Source of the DNA: Clostridium sp. AF37-5
GTDB taxonomy: Bacteria > Bacillota > Clostridia > Lachnospirales > Lachnospiraceae
Length of the DNA: 52,220 nt
Assembly: GCF_003477605.1 (NCBI RefSeq)
Contig: NZ_QUDR01000022.1
Span: 1-52,220, forward strand
Direction of reading: 5' to 3'
The notes under the pieces are model-generated. The model saw only the letters and a list, made by a program, of their open reading frames with translations, made no database searches and was not told the DNA's origin. This document shows, piece by piece, positions 23,501 through 31,898 of the stretch. A program made the translations under genes and the position numbers. Within the stretch, counting starts at the first letter, position 1. Each line of letters opens with the position of its first letter.

Positions 23501-26500
23501 ACGATGAGAGACAGCAAACTTTACGGTGCGGAACTGGATTCTTTGACTGGACGTATGGCAAAGCAGTTATATCCGAAAGCCAATATCACGGTAGATGGAT
23601 TTGAGAAAACCGGTTATCCCAATGATTTTTTTGATGTGGTGATTGGGAACGTACCATTTGGACAGTATAAGGTGCCGGATAAAAAATATGATAAGCAAAA
23701 CTTTGGAGGAACAGGGTTCCTTATCCATGATTACTTTTTTGCGAAAGCCATCGATCAGGTGCGGCCGGGCGGTATCATTGCGTTTATCACCAGCAAAGGT
23801 ACGATGGATAAGGAAAATCCGAAAGTCCGTAAGTATATTGCACAACGGGCAGAATTGTTAGGAGCAGTAAGACTTCCCAATACGGCATTTAAGGAAAATG
23901 CCGGAACAGAAGTGACGTCGGATATTATTTTTCTGAAAAAAAGAGACCGTGTCATTGATATTGAGCCGGATTGGGTTCATTTGTCAGAAGATGATAATGG
24001 AGTTGTCATGAATCATTATTTTACTGAAAACCCGGACATGATTGTTGGTTCGATGGAAATGGTCAGTGGTCCTTATGGTATGGAAAGTACTTGTGTGGCA
24101 GATACCTCTTTGCCATTTGAGGAGCAGTTGGAGGCTGCCTTTAGTCAGATATCCGGTGAGTATGAAGAAATTGAGTTGGAATTATCGGAAGAAAGTACGA
24201 TGGATGAAGTGATTCCTGCCATTCCGGAAGTAAAGAATTTCAGTTACACCTTGGTAGATGAGAAATTATATTATCGTGAGAACTCCGTTATGAAACCGGT
24301 GGAAGCCTCCGAGGGAATGATTCGTCGAATCCATGGGATGGTTGCCATACGGGACTGCACCCAGGAACTGATACGGCTCCAGTTGGAAGAATATCCGGAG
24401 GAAGATATTAAGGCAGAGCAGAAACAGTTAAATGATTTGTATGATGATTTTGTAAAAGAGAATGGCAGAATTGTTTCCAAAACGAATAAACGGGCATTTC
24501 ATCAGGACAGCAGTTATTGTCTTTTGTGTTCGTTGGAGAAACTGGATGAGGAAGGCAACTTCCTCGGAAAAGCCGATATGTTTTCCAAGCGAACCATCAA
24601 GAAAACGGAAGTGGTTACCAGTGTTGATACAGCCAGTGAAGCGTTGGCGGTGTCCCTGTCGGAAAAGGCAGCGATTGATTTTGCTTATATGTCAGAACTC
24701 ACAGATAAGAGCGAGGAGGAACTAATTAAGGAACTTACAGGAGTTATTTTCAAAAATCCGGTTAGTGAAATCTGGGAAACGGCAGATGCGTATCTGAGTG
24801 GAAATGTCAGAGATAAGCTGCAGGTGGCCGGGGGTTTTGCCGAAAATGATGCAACGTATGCTATCAATGTGGAGGCACTGAAACGAGTCCAGCCAAGAGA
24901 TTTGGATGCCAGTGAAATTGAAGTCAGAATCGGTGCAACATGGATTGAACCAAGATATATCGAAGATTTTATGCGGGAAGTGTTTGAAACTCCGTTCCAT
25001 CTTTTGGAAAGGGATGTTATTAAAATCCAGTATTCTGACGTAACCGGACAGTGGAATGTAAAAGGAAAAAATGCAGACTACGGAAATACTCTTGTCAATA
25101 TGACGTATGGAACGAACCGTCGAAATGCCTATCAGATTTTAGAAGATTCCTTGAATCTGAAGGACAGCCGGGTATTTGATACGGTCATCGAGGATGGCAA
25201 GGAAAAGCGTGTTCTAAACAAAAAGGAAACAACGATTGTGGCGCAGAAACAGGATGCCATGAGAGAAGCCTTTCGGGACTGGGTATTTCGTGACCAGGAA
25301 CGAAGAGAGGTTTTAGTAAATAAGTATAACGTGCTGTTCAATTCCACCAGACCGAGAGAGTATGATGGTTCTCATTTGGTGTTTCCGGGAATGACACCGG
25401 ATATTGAACTAAAGGATTATCAAAAAAATGCCGTGGCACATGTCCTTTACGGGCACAATACGCTGCTTGCCCATTGCGTTGGTGCAGGAAAGACCTTTGA
25501 GATGGTAGCTGCCGCCATGGAAAGTAAGCGGTTAGGCTTATGTCAAAAGAGCCTGTTTGTTGTTCCCAATCATCTGACGGAACAATGGGCCAGTGATTTC
25601 TTGAGACTCTATCCGGGAGCCAATATTTTAGCGGCTACGAAAAAAGATTTTCAGCCGGCGAACCGGAAGAAGTTCTGTTCGAGAATCGCAACGGGGGATT
25701 ATGATGCCGTTATTATCGGGCATACACAATTTGAAAAAATTCCTCTGTCGGCAGAGCGTCAGGTTGCCATCATTGAGCGCCAAATTGAAGAAATCACACT
25801 GGCAATTCAGGATGCAAAGGCAGACAAGGGAGAGCGTTATACCATCAAACAGATGGAAAAGACAAAAAAGACGCTGCAGACAAGATTGGAGAAGTTAAAC
25901 GATACTTCCCGGAAAGACGATGTTGTCACTTTTGAGCAGTTAGGTGTGGACAGGCTTTTTGTAGATGAAAGTCATTATTACAAAAACCTGTTTTTACATA
26001 CTAAAATGCGGAACGTAGCAGGCATTGCCCAATCGGAAGCACAGAAGTCTTCGGATATGTTTGCCAAGTGCCAGTATTTAGACGAACTTACGGGAGGAAA
26101 GGGAATTACCTTTGCTACGGGAACACCGATTTCCAACAGTATGACGGAGTTATATACCAATATGAGATATTTGCAGTATGATACGCTGCAGCAAATGGGA
26201 CTGGGACATTTTGATGCCTGGGCATCTTCCTTTGGAGAGACGCAGACAGCCATTGAACTTGCACCGGAGGGAACCGGATACCGGGCAAAGACGAGATTTG
26301 CAAAGTTTTATAACTTACCGGAGTTGATTTCTCTCTTTAAGGAATGTGCGGATATCCAAACACCGGATATGCTGGATTTGCCGGTACCGGAAGCAGAGTA
26401 TGAAAATGTGGTACTGGAACCAAGTGATTATCAAAAGGATATGGTGGCTTCTCTTGCAGAGAGGGCAGAGGCAGTTCGTGACCGCAGGGTACAGCCGCAT

Positions 26501-28375
26501 GAAGATAATATGCTGAAAATCACAAATGATGGAAGGAAGTTAGCACTGGATCAGCGGTTAATCAATCCGATGCTGCCGGATTCCCCAAGTTCCAAAGTAA
26601 ACAGTTGTGTGGAAAAAGCCTATGAAATCTGGGAAAAGACATCAGAGAATCGGTCAGCACAACTTATCTTTTGTGATTTGTCTACGCCAAAGGAGATAGG
26701 GAAAACCACAGCCACGTTTGAAGGCGAAACAGTGGAAGCAGAGGTGTTTGATGATGTCTACCATGATATCAAAAGGAAACTGATACGGAAAGGTGTTCCG
26801 GAAGAACAGATAGCCTTTATCCATGAAGCGAATACAGAATTAAGAAAGACGGAGCTGTTTGGCAAAGTAAGAAGCGGACAGGTTCGTTTTTTGTTGGGGT
26901 CTACACAGAAAATGGGAGCCGGTACCAACGTGCAGGACCGGTTGATTGCGCTGCACCATTTGGATGTACCATGGCGCCCATCGGATATTGAGCAGCAGGA
27001 GGGACGTATTCTCAGACAGGGGAATCAGAATGATACCGTATCTATTTTCCGCTATGTCACAGAAGGAACTTTTGACAGTTATTCGTGGCAGGTGATTGAG
27101 AATAAGCAGAAGTTTATCAGTCAGATCATGACCAGCAAATCACCGGTGCGAAGCTGTGAGGATGTGGATGAAGCAGCACTTACTTATGCGGAAGTGAAAG
27201 CGTTGGCTACCGGAAATCCTTATATCAAGGAAAAGATGGATTTAGATATCCAGGTTTCCAAGTTGAAACTGATGAAGGCAAACCATACCAGTCAGATTTA
27301 CCGGCTGGAGGATAACATAGCGAAGCATTATCCAAAGCAGATCGAAACGCTGAAGGAGCGTATTCGTGGATTTGAGGCAGATATCGAAACGGCTCATAAA
27401 CATATGCCGGAGGATAAGGAAAGTTTCGTGATGAAGGTGGGAAGCCGGACTTACTATGACAAAAAGGAAGCTGGGACAGCCCTTATTGCACTGTGTAAAC
27501 AGATGAACGCTATGGGGCAGACAGTACCCGTTGGAGAGTACGCCGGATTTGCGATGAAAGTTACCTTCGATTCCTTCAATCGTAAATTTGTTATGAGCCT
27601 CAAAGGAGAAATCAGTCACAATCTGGAAATCGGTTCGGACGCACTCGGCAATATTACCCGAATCAACAACGTGCTTGAAAACATGGATAAGGAACTGGCG
27701 GAAGCACGAACAAAGTTAGAGAACGTGAGTCATCAGTTGGAAACAGCGAAGATAGAAGTGCAAAAACCTTTTCCTGCCGAGCAGGAATTAAAGGAAAAGA
27801 TGGAGCGGTTAGCAGCCTTGGATGCTTTGTTAAATATGGATGAGAAAGGAGAGGATGTTGTTTTGGATGAAGAACCAAAGGTGATGCCTTTGGGAGAGTG
27901 GATGGTTGAGCATTTGATGCCGGAATTCATGGAAGAGAATGAAATCACGGAAGAACGTGCAAGAGAACTTCTTGCGGATATGGTATCGGAAGAAGAGGAC
28001 GAAATTGTCTGTTTTTCCACGGAGTTAAATGGTGCCAGTCTGGATGATGAGGAAATGCTAAAGCAGATGGCGGAATATATGGATGGCGATTATTATGCCA
28101 TTCCCATATCGGAAAGTGATTATCTGATTGCACCAAAGACGGAACAGGATACCGTTGTTTATCTGCAGGCGGTACTTGGCCGTTTGGGTTCTTCCATACT
28201 GACATCTGAGGCAGTTACCACACATGCCGCTTATGAATATGATTCTTCTCTTCAGACCATGAAGCCGTTTAATCATGTGGGGATTTTGCAAGGGCTTATG
28301 GCAGTCGGGGAAGAAAAAATGACGTACCATACGGAAACCTTTCGTGAGGAAGCAAAAAAGGAAAAGAAACACTAA
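20522..28375 (+). CDS. Giant SNF2-type helicase with N6-adenine methylase-like domain
   Basis: This 2617-residue multidomain protein is common in clostridial ICEs. The N-terminus (WMNYLDVASRLYKYPFEDQILIYAQRP) resembles ArdC/LtrC-like antirestriction N-terminal domains. A low-complexity linker lies at about 325-455. The methylase-like domain has motif I ILEPSMGIGNFF (about 978) and motif IV GNVPFG (about 1042; Val replaces the first Pro of NPPF/Y). The helicase has Walker A HCVGAGKTFEMV (about 1652), DESHYYKN (about 1814), TGTPISNS, and RFLLGSTQKMGAGTNVQ with QQEGRILRQGNQ. The C-terminal 130 residues resemble the following DUF5688 protein. It probably protects or remodels DNA entering a new host. 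ATG 20522 has AGGAGG 10 bases upstream; a TTG at 20498 is in the palindrome region and lacks a site. A second gene is nested within it (21504-21854). Confidence 0.9.
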   Translation: MTKYEKISVLAKETARSIGENKESWMNYLDVASRLYKYPFEDQILIYAQRPDATACAPLEMWNEKMFCWVNRGAKGIALIDQESDYPRLRYVFDVSDVHKARRIGKSPFIWNIREEHEEGILAALERIYGTTNQDSSFEDRIYQISKRIADDYYEEIVDDLIDVSAGSYLEDLDGDTVSLRLRETLEQSVCYTVLKRCGFDMAEYEGEFPFDYIHEFNTLRTLSVLGSATSELCEPMLIQIGRSIARYDRELARHPSHARASRKEARVIREDDFVIGLDSNTSDWFVYDNVTAKNICYCDSEEEAKEHILWMVTHNQFYKNERMEKENEPDIREERRLPDSESDTRRGEADHVDQVRNPAEELSEELQTGDLQRNASERRIDGALSGDSGTGRTEVRQSDGETHEVTGSDGAVESDQSLGVDKKDEHDLSAGGGSDSSGTGLSVEELESYTPPENSPYRQMDLFSLMSEQLGNIAVAQVEKPIHLSFPGTISEEKVAKILCTGGGLENSRKRIFAKYEQRKTPEEMTDFLRREYGSTGKGFNFGEEQISVWFDENGMSAAHGNSALEHTELKLSWEEIEKIIRSQVESGTYMDSTEAYMVDYYERKRITNQLYFFYRDSIGEFPKGLEISGYNYPGEEEYLMDLLTKPDKIQNIVACLDETLQKIESGEISIRFRLAKNPYELREDVADLLKERISYPLAEKVDVLTEDFITSDEIDYVLSSGSGFAQGSFRIYDFYQKDHTVKEAADFLKKEYGTGGSNSALAGSDNSYKDYDAKGIRLRKGHIFTPDAEVLLSWNVVAKRIEKLIQQGRYLSDKKKTEYAAYKEEQEKKALEQAKEELSGVDTPDEEESIQPEEIHAENYVITSDELGIGTPKEKFRWNVEAIQTLQKIEAEERMATAEEQETLARYVGWGGLADAFDETKSAWANEYQELKSLLSDEEYVSARESTLNAYYTSPTIIRGIYHTLEKMGFAKGNILEPSMGIGNFFGMLPETMRDSKLYGAELDSLTGRMAKQLYPKANITVDGFEKTGYPNDFFDVVIGNVPFGQYKVPDKKYDKQNFGGTGFLIHDYFFAKAIDQVRPGGIIAFITSKGTMDKENPKVRKYIAQRAELLGAVRLPNTAFKENAGTEVTSDIIFLKKRDRVIDIEPDWVHLSEDDNGVVMNHYFTENPDMIVGSMEMVSGPYGMESTCVADTSLPFEEQLEAAFSQISGEYEEIELELSEESTMDEVIPAIPEVKNFSYTLVDEKLYYRENSVMKPVEASEGMIRRIHGMVAIRDCTQELIRLQLEEYPEEDIKAEQKQLNDLYDDFVKENGRIVSKTNKRAFHQDSSYCLLCSLEKLDEEGNFLGKADMFSKRTIKKTEVVTSVDTASEALAVSLSEKAAIDFAYMSELTDKSEEELIKELTGVIFKNPVSEIWETADAYLSGNVRDKLQVAGGFAENDATYAINVEALKRVQPRDLDASEIEVRIGATWIEPRYIEDFMREVFETPFHLLERDVIKIQYSDVTGQWNVKGKNADYGNTLVNMTYGTNRRNAYQILEDSLNLKDSRVFDTVIEDGKEKRVLNKKETTIVAQKQDAMREAFRDWVFRDQERREVLVNKYNVLFNSTRPREYDGSHLVFPGMTPDIELKDYQKNAVAHVLYGHNTLLAHCVGAGKTFEMVAAAMESKRLGLCQKSLFVVPNHLTEQWASDFLRLYPGANILAATKKDFQPANRKKFCSRIATGDYDAVIIGHTQFEKIPLSAERQVAIIERQIEEITLAIQDAKADKGERYTIKQMEKTKKTLQTRLEKLNDTSRKDDVVTFEQLGVDRLFVDESHYYKNLFLHTKMRNVAGIAQSEAQKSSDMFAKCQYLDELTGGKGITFATGTPISNSMTELYTNMRYLQYDTLQQMGLGHFDAWASSFGETQTAIELAPEGTGYRAKTRFAKFYNLPELISLFKECADIQTPDMLDLPVPEAEYENVVLEPSDYQKDMVASLAERAEAVRDRRVQPHEDNMLKITNDGRKLALDQRLINPMLPDSPSSKVNSCVEKAYEIWEKTSENRSAQLIFCDLSTPKEIGKTTATFEGETVEAEVFDDVYHDIKRKLIRKGVPEEQIAFIHEANTELRKTELFGKVRSGQVRFLLGSTQKMGAGTNVQDRLIALHHLDVPWRPSDIEQQEGRILRQGNQNDTVSIFRYVTEGTFDSYSWQVIENKQKFISQIMTSKSPVRSCEDVDEAALTYAEVKALATGNPYIKEKMDLDIQVSKLKLMKANHTSQIYRLEDNIAKHYPKQIETLKERIRGFEADIETAHKHMPEDKESFVMKVGSRTYYDKKEAGTALIALCKQMNAMGQTVPVGEYAGFAMKVTFDSFNRKFVMSLKGEISHNLEIGSDALGNITRINNVLENMDKELAEARTKLENVSHQLETAKIEVQKPFPAEQELKEKMERLAALDALLNMDEKGEDVVLDEEPKVMPLGEWMVEHLMPEFMEENEITEERARELLADMVSEEEDEIVCFSTELNGASLDDEEMLKQMAEYMDGDYYAIPISESDYLIAPKTEQDTVVYLQAVLGRLGSSILTSEAVTTHAAYEYDSSLQTMKPFNHVGILQGLMAVGEEKMTYHTETFREEAKKEKKH
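21504..21854 (+). CDS. TnpV-like protein nested out of frame in the helicase linker
   Basis: This is a complete 116-residue frame (+1 relative to the helicase) whose protein looks genuine. MNLTYEKNGDYRIPNLIPDEE, KYGILRRNYLKNYKRGIYSGMLLNGELMGHCLEI, QAEQRLDNLTEKLMKSQGVTEQLKATNPLEWTRKMN and AEEAILQELVYQ match the TnpV family of transposon-encoded proteins along its full usual length. In the same bases the helicase reads a disordered linker rich in Glu, Asp, Ser, Gly and Arg. A GGAAAAAGAGA stretch lies before the ATG. TnpV function is not well established. The simplest reading is that the linker arose from, or tolerates, an overlapping tnpV gene. Confidence 0.75.
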   Translation: MNLTYEKNGDYRIPNLIPDEEKQTMLTKYGILRRNYLKNYKRGIYSGMLLNGELMGHCLEIQEQAEQRLDNLTEKLMKSQGVTEQLKATNPLEWTRKMNMIYQQAEEAILQELVYQ

Positions 28376-28379
28376 AAAA

Positions 28380-28392
28380 GGACAATAAGTCC
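28380..28392 (+). repeat. Degenerate copy of the palindrome core
   Basis: GGACAATAAGTCC differs at two positions from the core GGACAAAATGTCC. It is followed by GATGAGGT-like sequence (GAATGAGGTAAAAAAG) and the ATG of the DUF5688 gene at 28414. The same order, palindrome then ATGAGGT, is seen in the copies at 42518 and 42569. Confidence 0.45.
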
Positions 28393-28413
28393 GGAAAGAA
28401 TGAGGTAAAAAAG

Positions 28414-29523
28414 ATGAATTACAATGAATTTAAGGATTATGTCAAAGAACATGTATTAGATTATTTGCCGGAACAGTATAAAAATGCCAATATGGATATT
28501 CGCCAAGCGGTTAAGAACAATGATGTAGTACTGGACGGATTAACGATTTTTAATCCCAATGGGAATATGTCACCTACCATATATCTGAATGCGGCTTATG
28601 AGGAATATCAGCAAGGCATGGATATCGAAGAGGTTGTTGGAAAAATCGCAGATTCCTATATTGAACATATCGAACCAAGGGAGGAGTATCGATTCAACTT
28701 TGATTTGCAGGAAGTAAAAAATTATGAGGTGGTCAAAGACTTCATTTATCCCAAAGTATCCAATCTTCAAAGTAATGTAAATCGGTTATCGAATATTCCC
28801 TACACGCAAAAAGAAGATTTGGCAATTACCTATCATATCTGGGCGAATGGAAATGAGGAATCCATGGGTTCGATTACAATCAATAATGATTTAATGGAAA
28901 TGTACGGTATTGACATGGATACCCTCCATGAGCAGGCAATGAATAACATGGATAAAATATCCCCACTTAAGTTTGAGTCAATACAGGAAACAATGGTAAA
29001 GATGATGGCATCTGACTTTGCACAGGAAGAAGGAATTCCGTTAGAAGAAGCAAAAGATTTAATCCGAGCGTCAATTCCGAACGATGGTCCGGATTTGTAT
29101 TGTTTGACGAATGAAGTAAATGTTAATGGAGCAGTTTATATCATGCGTGAGGATGTTCAGCAGATGGTGGCAGAAAAACTCGGTGGGGATTATTATATTC
29201 TTCCGTCATCGGTGCACGAGACATTGATTCTGCCTAAGAGCGAAAATATGTCTTTTCAGAGATTGCAGACTATGGTACAGGATGTCAATGCAATGTGTGT
29301 TTCAGAGGAAGAAGTATTGTCTGATGGTGTCTATCAATACGATTCCAAAAGCCATACCTTCAGTCGGTGCGACAAGCAACCGGAGCTTACCTACAAGCAG
29401 GCACAAGGAATGACAAATAATATGGAAGTTAAGGAACTATTTGCCACGGCAGAGAACAAACAGGAATATGATTCGACTACTCCGAACCATACACATGAAC
29501 CAATCAAGCACAAGGGACATTAG
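28414..29523 (+). CDS. DUF5688-family protein
   Basis: This is a 369-residue cytosolic protein of a family (DUF5688) found on clostridial ICEs next to the giant helicase. It opens MNYNEFKDYVKEHVLDYLPE, then NVVLDGLTIFNPN-like strands, YIEHIEPREEYRF, and ends with GDYYILPSSVHETLILPKS, LQTMVQDVN and GVYQYDSKSHTFS. The last 100 residues have the same pattern as the helicase C-terminus (GDYYAIPISESDYLIAPK, YEYDSSLQT), so a shared domain is likely. Function is unknown. ATG 28414 follows GAATGAGGT. Only 38 bases separate it from the helicase. Confidence 0.8.
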   Translation: MNYNEFKDYVKEHVLDYLPEQYKNANMDIRQAVKNNDVVLDGLTIFNPNGNMSPTIYLNAAYEEYQQGMDIEEVVGKIADSYIEHIEPREEYRFNFDLQEVKNYEVVKDFIYPKVSNLQSNVNRLSNIPYTQKEDLAITYHIWANGNEESMGSITINNDLMEMYGIDMDTLHEQAMNNMDKISPLKFESIQETMVKMMASDFAQEEGIPLEEAKDLIRASIPNDGPDLYCLTNEVNVNGAVYIMREDVQQMVAEKLGGDYYILPSSVHETLILPKSENMSFQRLQTMVQDVNAMCVSEEEVLSDGVYQYDSKSHTFSRCDKQPELTYKQAQGMTNNMEVKELFATAENKQEYDSTTPNHTHEPIKHKGH

Positions 29524-29538
29524 GAAGCGGGGGAAGAT

Positions 29539-29667
29539 ATGGAAGTACAAAAAACAACGGTCACAGAATTAGAAGCACGTTCTGTGACGGAACTGCAGGA
29601 GATAGTAAATGCTGCCAAAGAAGACACGATGATATGCGTGAGTTTGGAGGTGCCGGATGATGAGTGA
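29539..29667 (+). CDS. 42-residue small protein
   Basis: ATG 29539 (GCGGGGGAAG just before) encodes MEVQKTTVTELEARSVTELQ plus EIVNAAKEDTMICVSLEVPDDE. It looks like one amphipathic helix plus a strand. It overlaps the next gene by 11 bases and supplies that gene's GGAGG within its own coding sequence, so translation is coupled. No family is known to me. Comparable small frames precede radC-like genes in related elements, but this is recollection rather than proof. Confidence 0.55.
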   Translation: MEVQKTTVTELEARSVTELQEIVNAAKEDTMICVSLEVPDDE

Positions 29668-31762
29668 TGAATTAAAACAGGTGGATGTGCGTTTGAAATT
29701 GGTGGAGGGGAATGGTGTATACAGTGATAAACCCATTACAAATCCAGAAGAAGCCATTTCCGTAATGGCCGATGTGATGGCGGGACTAGACAGAGAAGAG
29801 GTCTGTGTCATCAATCTGGACAGTAAAGGACATCCCATCAATTTCAATGTGGTAAGCATTGGAACGCTCAATTCTTCCTTTGTATCCGGCCGGGAACTTT
29901 TTAAGTCTGCTATCCTGTCAAACGCTGCCTCCATGATTCTTTTGCATAATCACCCTTCTTCGGAACTCCAGATGAGTCAATCCGACAGAATGGTAACAGA
30001 AAAGATGATGTATGCCAGTTTGTTTTTAGATATCGAGATTTTAGACCACATCATTGTAGCAGGAAGAACCGGGGACACACTGAGCATAAGAGAAACTTAC
30101 CCAGAGATATTTGATAAGAGCACTTATGCCAATGCGATTGTCCGAGTGGCGGATGGTGTGGAAGAAAGAGAAAACTCTTATGATACCGAACGTTTGGCTA
30201 CCTATGAATTGTTCCAGATTAAGGAAGGAGGAAACGGGCAAGCATATCAGTTCATGGGAATGGACTTTGTGAAGAATAATAAGCTGGTGGTAGACAAAAA
30301 CGATTATGAATCGGTGTATCGTGGGGAATTGAAAGAAGGAGAAACACTGGATACTCTGTATGAAAAATTCAACCTTTATCATCCGGATGATTTTACCGGG
30401 CATTCCATGTCGGTCAGTGATGTGATTGTGATTGAAAAAGAACATGAAAAAACGGCTTACTATGTGGATTCCTTTGGATTTACGAAAGTGGCAGATTTCT
30501 TGGAAGAGAAAAAATATCACTCGGCAGAGACAGAACAGGCGGTAAGTCGCTTCCGGGAAAAGACAAAGCAGTATTTTCGACCGTTCGAGGGGATGACCGC
30601 AGATCGTATAGAAGAAGAGGTTCGGGGATATATCCAAATGAAAATCAGGGAATATCACTTGCCGATTCAGATTCGGGAAGTGATGGTATATGGAAGCCGA
30701 AGCCGGGGAACAGAAAATGCAGACTCGGATTTGGATATTTTATTTGAATATGCCGGAGCAAGGCGGGAGGATGATATTTTCAATCTTCTGCATGAAGATG
30801 ATTTTTGCATTGGAGAGGTAAAGGTCGATATCAATCCGGTTACAGAAGAACAATCCGGCGACTTATCCGAACGGTTGATAAGAGCAGAGGAATACATGGA
30901 GCAGGAGTTGGCTTTTCGTATTGAGGATAGATTTATTACGATTCAGTCTGTGGATGAGGGGTATGATTATACCATTTATGATGTGGATGGGAAGGAATTG
31001 GATGGCGGTGTTTACGACAATCCGGACATTTCCATTTATGAAGCCGTAAATGATATCGTAGAGGATTTGAAACAGAAACCGGATACCAATGGAACAAAGG
31101 GAGCAATCACGGCAGAATCCAAACTGAATCCTCTGAACTGCGAGGAATTTCTGGATGAACTGGAACGAAAAAGCAAGGTAGAGCCACTGCTTACCTTTAC
31201 TGTAGCAGAATGTGGAGAATTCCATCAGTTGGGAGAATATTATGATGACATCACTACAGTAGAGGAGGCAATCGAAAAATGGGAGCAGTTAAAGGATAGT
31301 CCCCTAAACGGTGTGGCTTCCATTGGAATCTTGGCACACAAGCCGGGAGAAAACTCTTTGGAAGATGAGCAGGTTGATTTGGTGACAAGAAAGGTTCTTG
31401 ACCTTGACATGCTTTGTTATTATCCCGCGATACGAAATGATAAGCGGGCGTTAGTGATGATTGCGGCGCTGGCAAGTCATTTGCCGGACATTAGCGTGAT
31501 TGGGGAAATCCCGTATGAACTTTCTCTGCAGATGATGCTATATGAACTAGACCCGGAAAAAGAGATTTTTTCAGAGGATGAGAGGGTGTTAATTGAAGAA
31601 TATGCCCTCCAGTTTCGTGACATGAATCGCAGCAGGGAACTGGCAGAACATATCTGTTATCAGGAAGAATATGGAAATCAGGATGTTGCCCCGGTAGTTA
31701 TCAAAGCCAGGAGAGAAATCCAAGAAAAAAAGGAGGAGCATTTACAGCAAAGGAAGAGATAA
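29657..31762 (+). CDS. Polyvalent protein: JAB/RadC-like, YodL-like, MNT nucleotidyltransferase and C-terminal LPD-like domains
   Basis: This 701-residue fusion is typical of polyvalent proteins delivered by conjugative elements. Residues 15-155 form a RadC/JAB metallopeptidase fold with HNHPSSELQMSQSD (His96, His98). About 175-285 is a YodL/DUF4316-like part (YELFQIKEGGNGQAYQFMGMDF, VIVIEKEHEKTAYYVDSFGF). About 335-425 is a nucleotidyltransferase of the MNT type: VMVYGSRSRGTENADSDLDILFEY, with the GS...DLD metal-binding pattern. The C-terminus (about 500-690) resembles domains of other large polyvalent proteins (FTVAECGEFHQLGEYYDDITTVEEAI). Such proteins are thought to modify or protect against recipient defences. 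ATG 29657 has GGAGG 6 bases upstream. It ends the run of GC-richer ICE genes before an AT-rich island. Confidence 0.82.
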   Translation: MMSDELKQVDVRLKLVEGNGVYSDKPITNPEEAISVMADVMAGLDREEVCVINLDSKGHPINFNVVSIGTLNSSFVSGRELFKSAILSNAASMILLHNHPSSELQMSQSDRMVTEKMMYASLFLDIEILDHIIVAGRTGDTLSIRETYPEIFDKSTYANAIVRVADGVEERENSYDTERLATYELFQIKEGGNGQAYQFMGMDFVKNNKLVVDKNDYESVYRGELKEGETLDTLYEKFNLYHPDDFTGHSMSVSDVIVIEKEHEKTAYYVDSFGFTKVADFLEEKKYHSAETEQAVSRFREKTKQYFRPFEGMTADRIEEEVRGYIQMKIREYHLPIQIREVMVYGSRSRGTENADSDLDILFEYAGARREDDIFNLLHEDDFCIGEVKVDINPVTEEQSGDLSERLIRAEEYMEQELAFRIEDRFITIQSVDEGYDYTIYDVDGKELDGGVYDNPDISIYEAVNDIVEDLKQKPDTNGTKGAITAESKLNPLNCEEFLDELERKSKVEPLLTFTVAECGEFHQLGEYYDDITTVEEAIEKWEQLKDSPLNGVASIGILAHKPGENSLEDEQVDLVTRKVLDLDMLCYYPAIRNDKRALVMIAALASHLPDISVIGEIPYELSLQMMLYELDPEKEIFSEDERVLIEEYALQFRDMNRSRELAEHICYQEEYGNQDVAPVVIKARREIQEKKEEHLQQRKR

Positions 31763-31898
31763 AGTTCTTTTTTTTGGGGGTGGATGGGTGTATAATAGAA
31801 AAGAGATATTGACGATATCATTGAAAAAGTTGGAATTTATAGGAATGGAATGAGCCTAACTGTAAGAAGTGATAATATGCATATTTTGGAGGAAAGAT

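Noticed and set aside
24462..24725. Other long frames nested in the helicase gene
   Set aside because: They show compositional bias and no family resemblance, unlike the TnpV-like frame at 21504.
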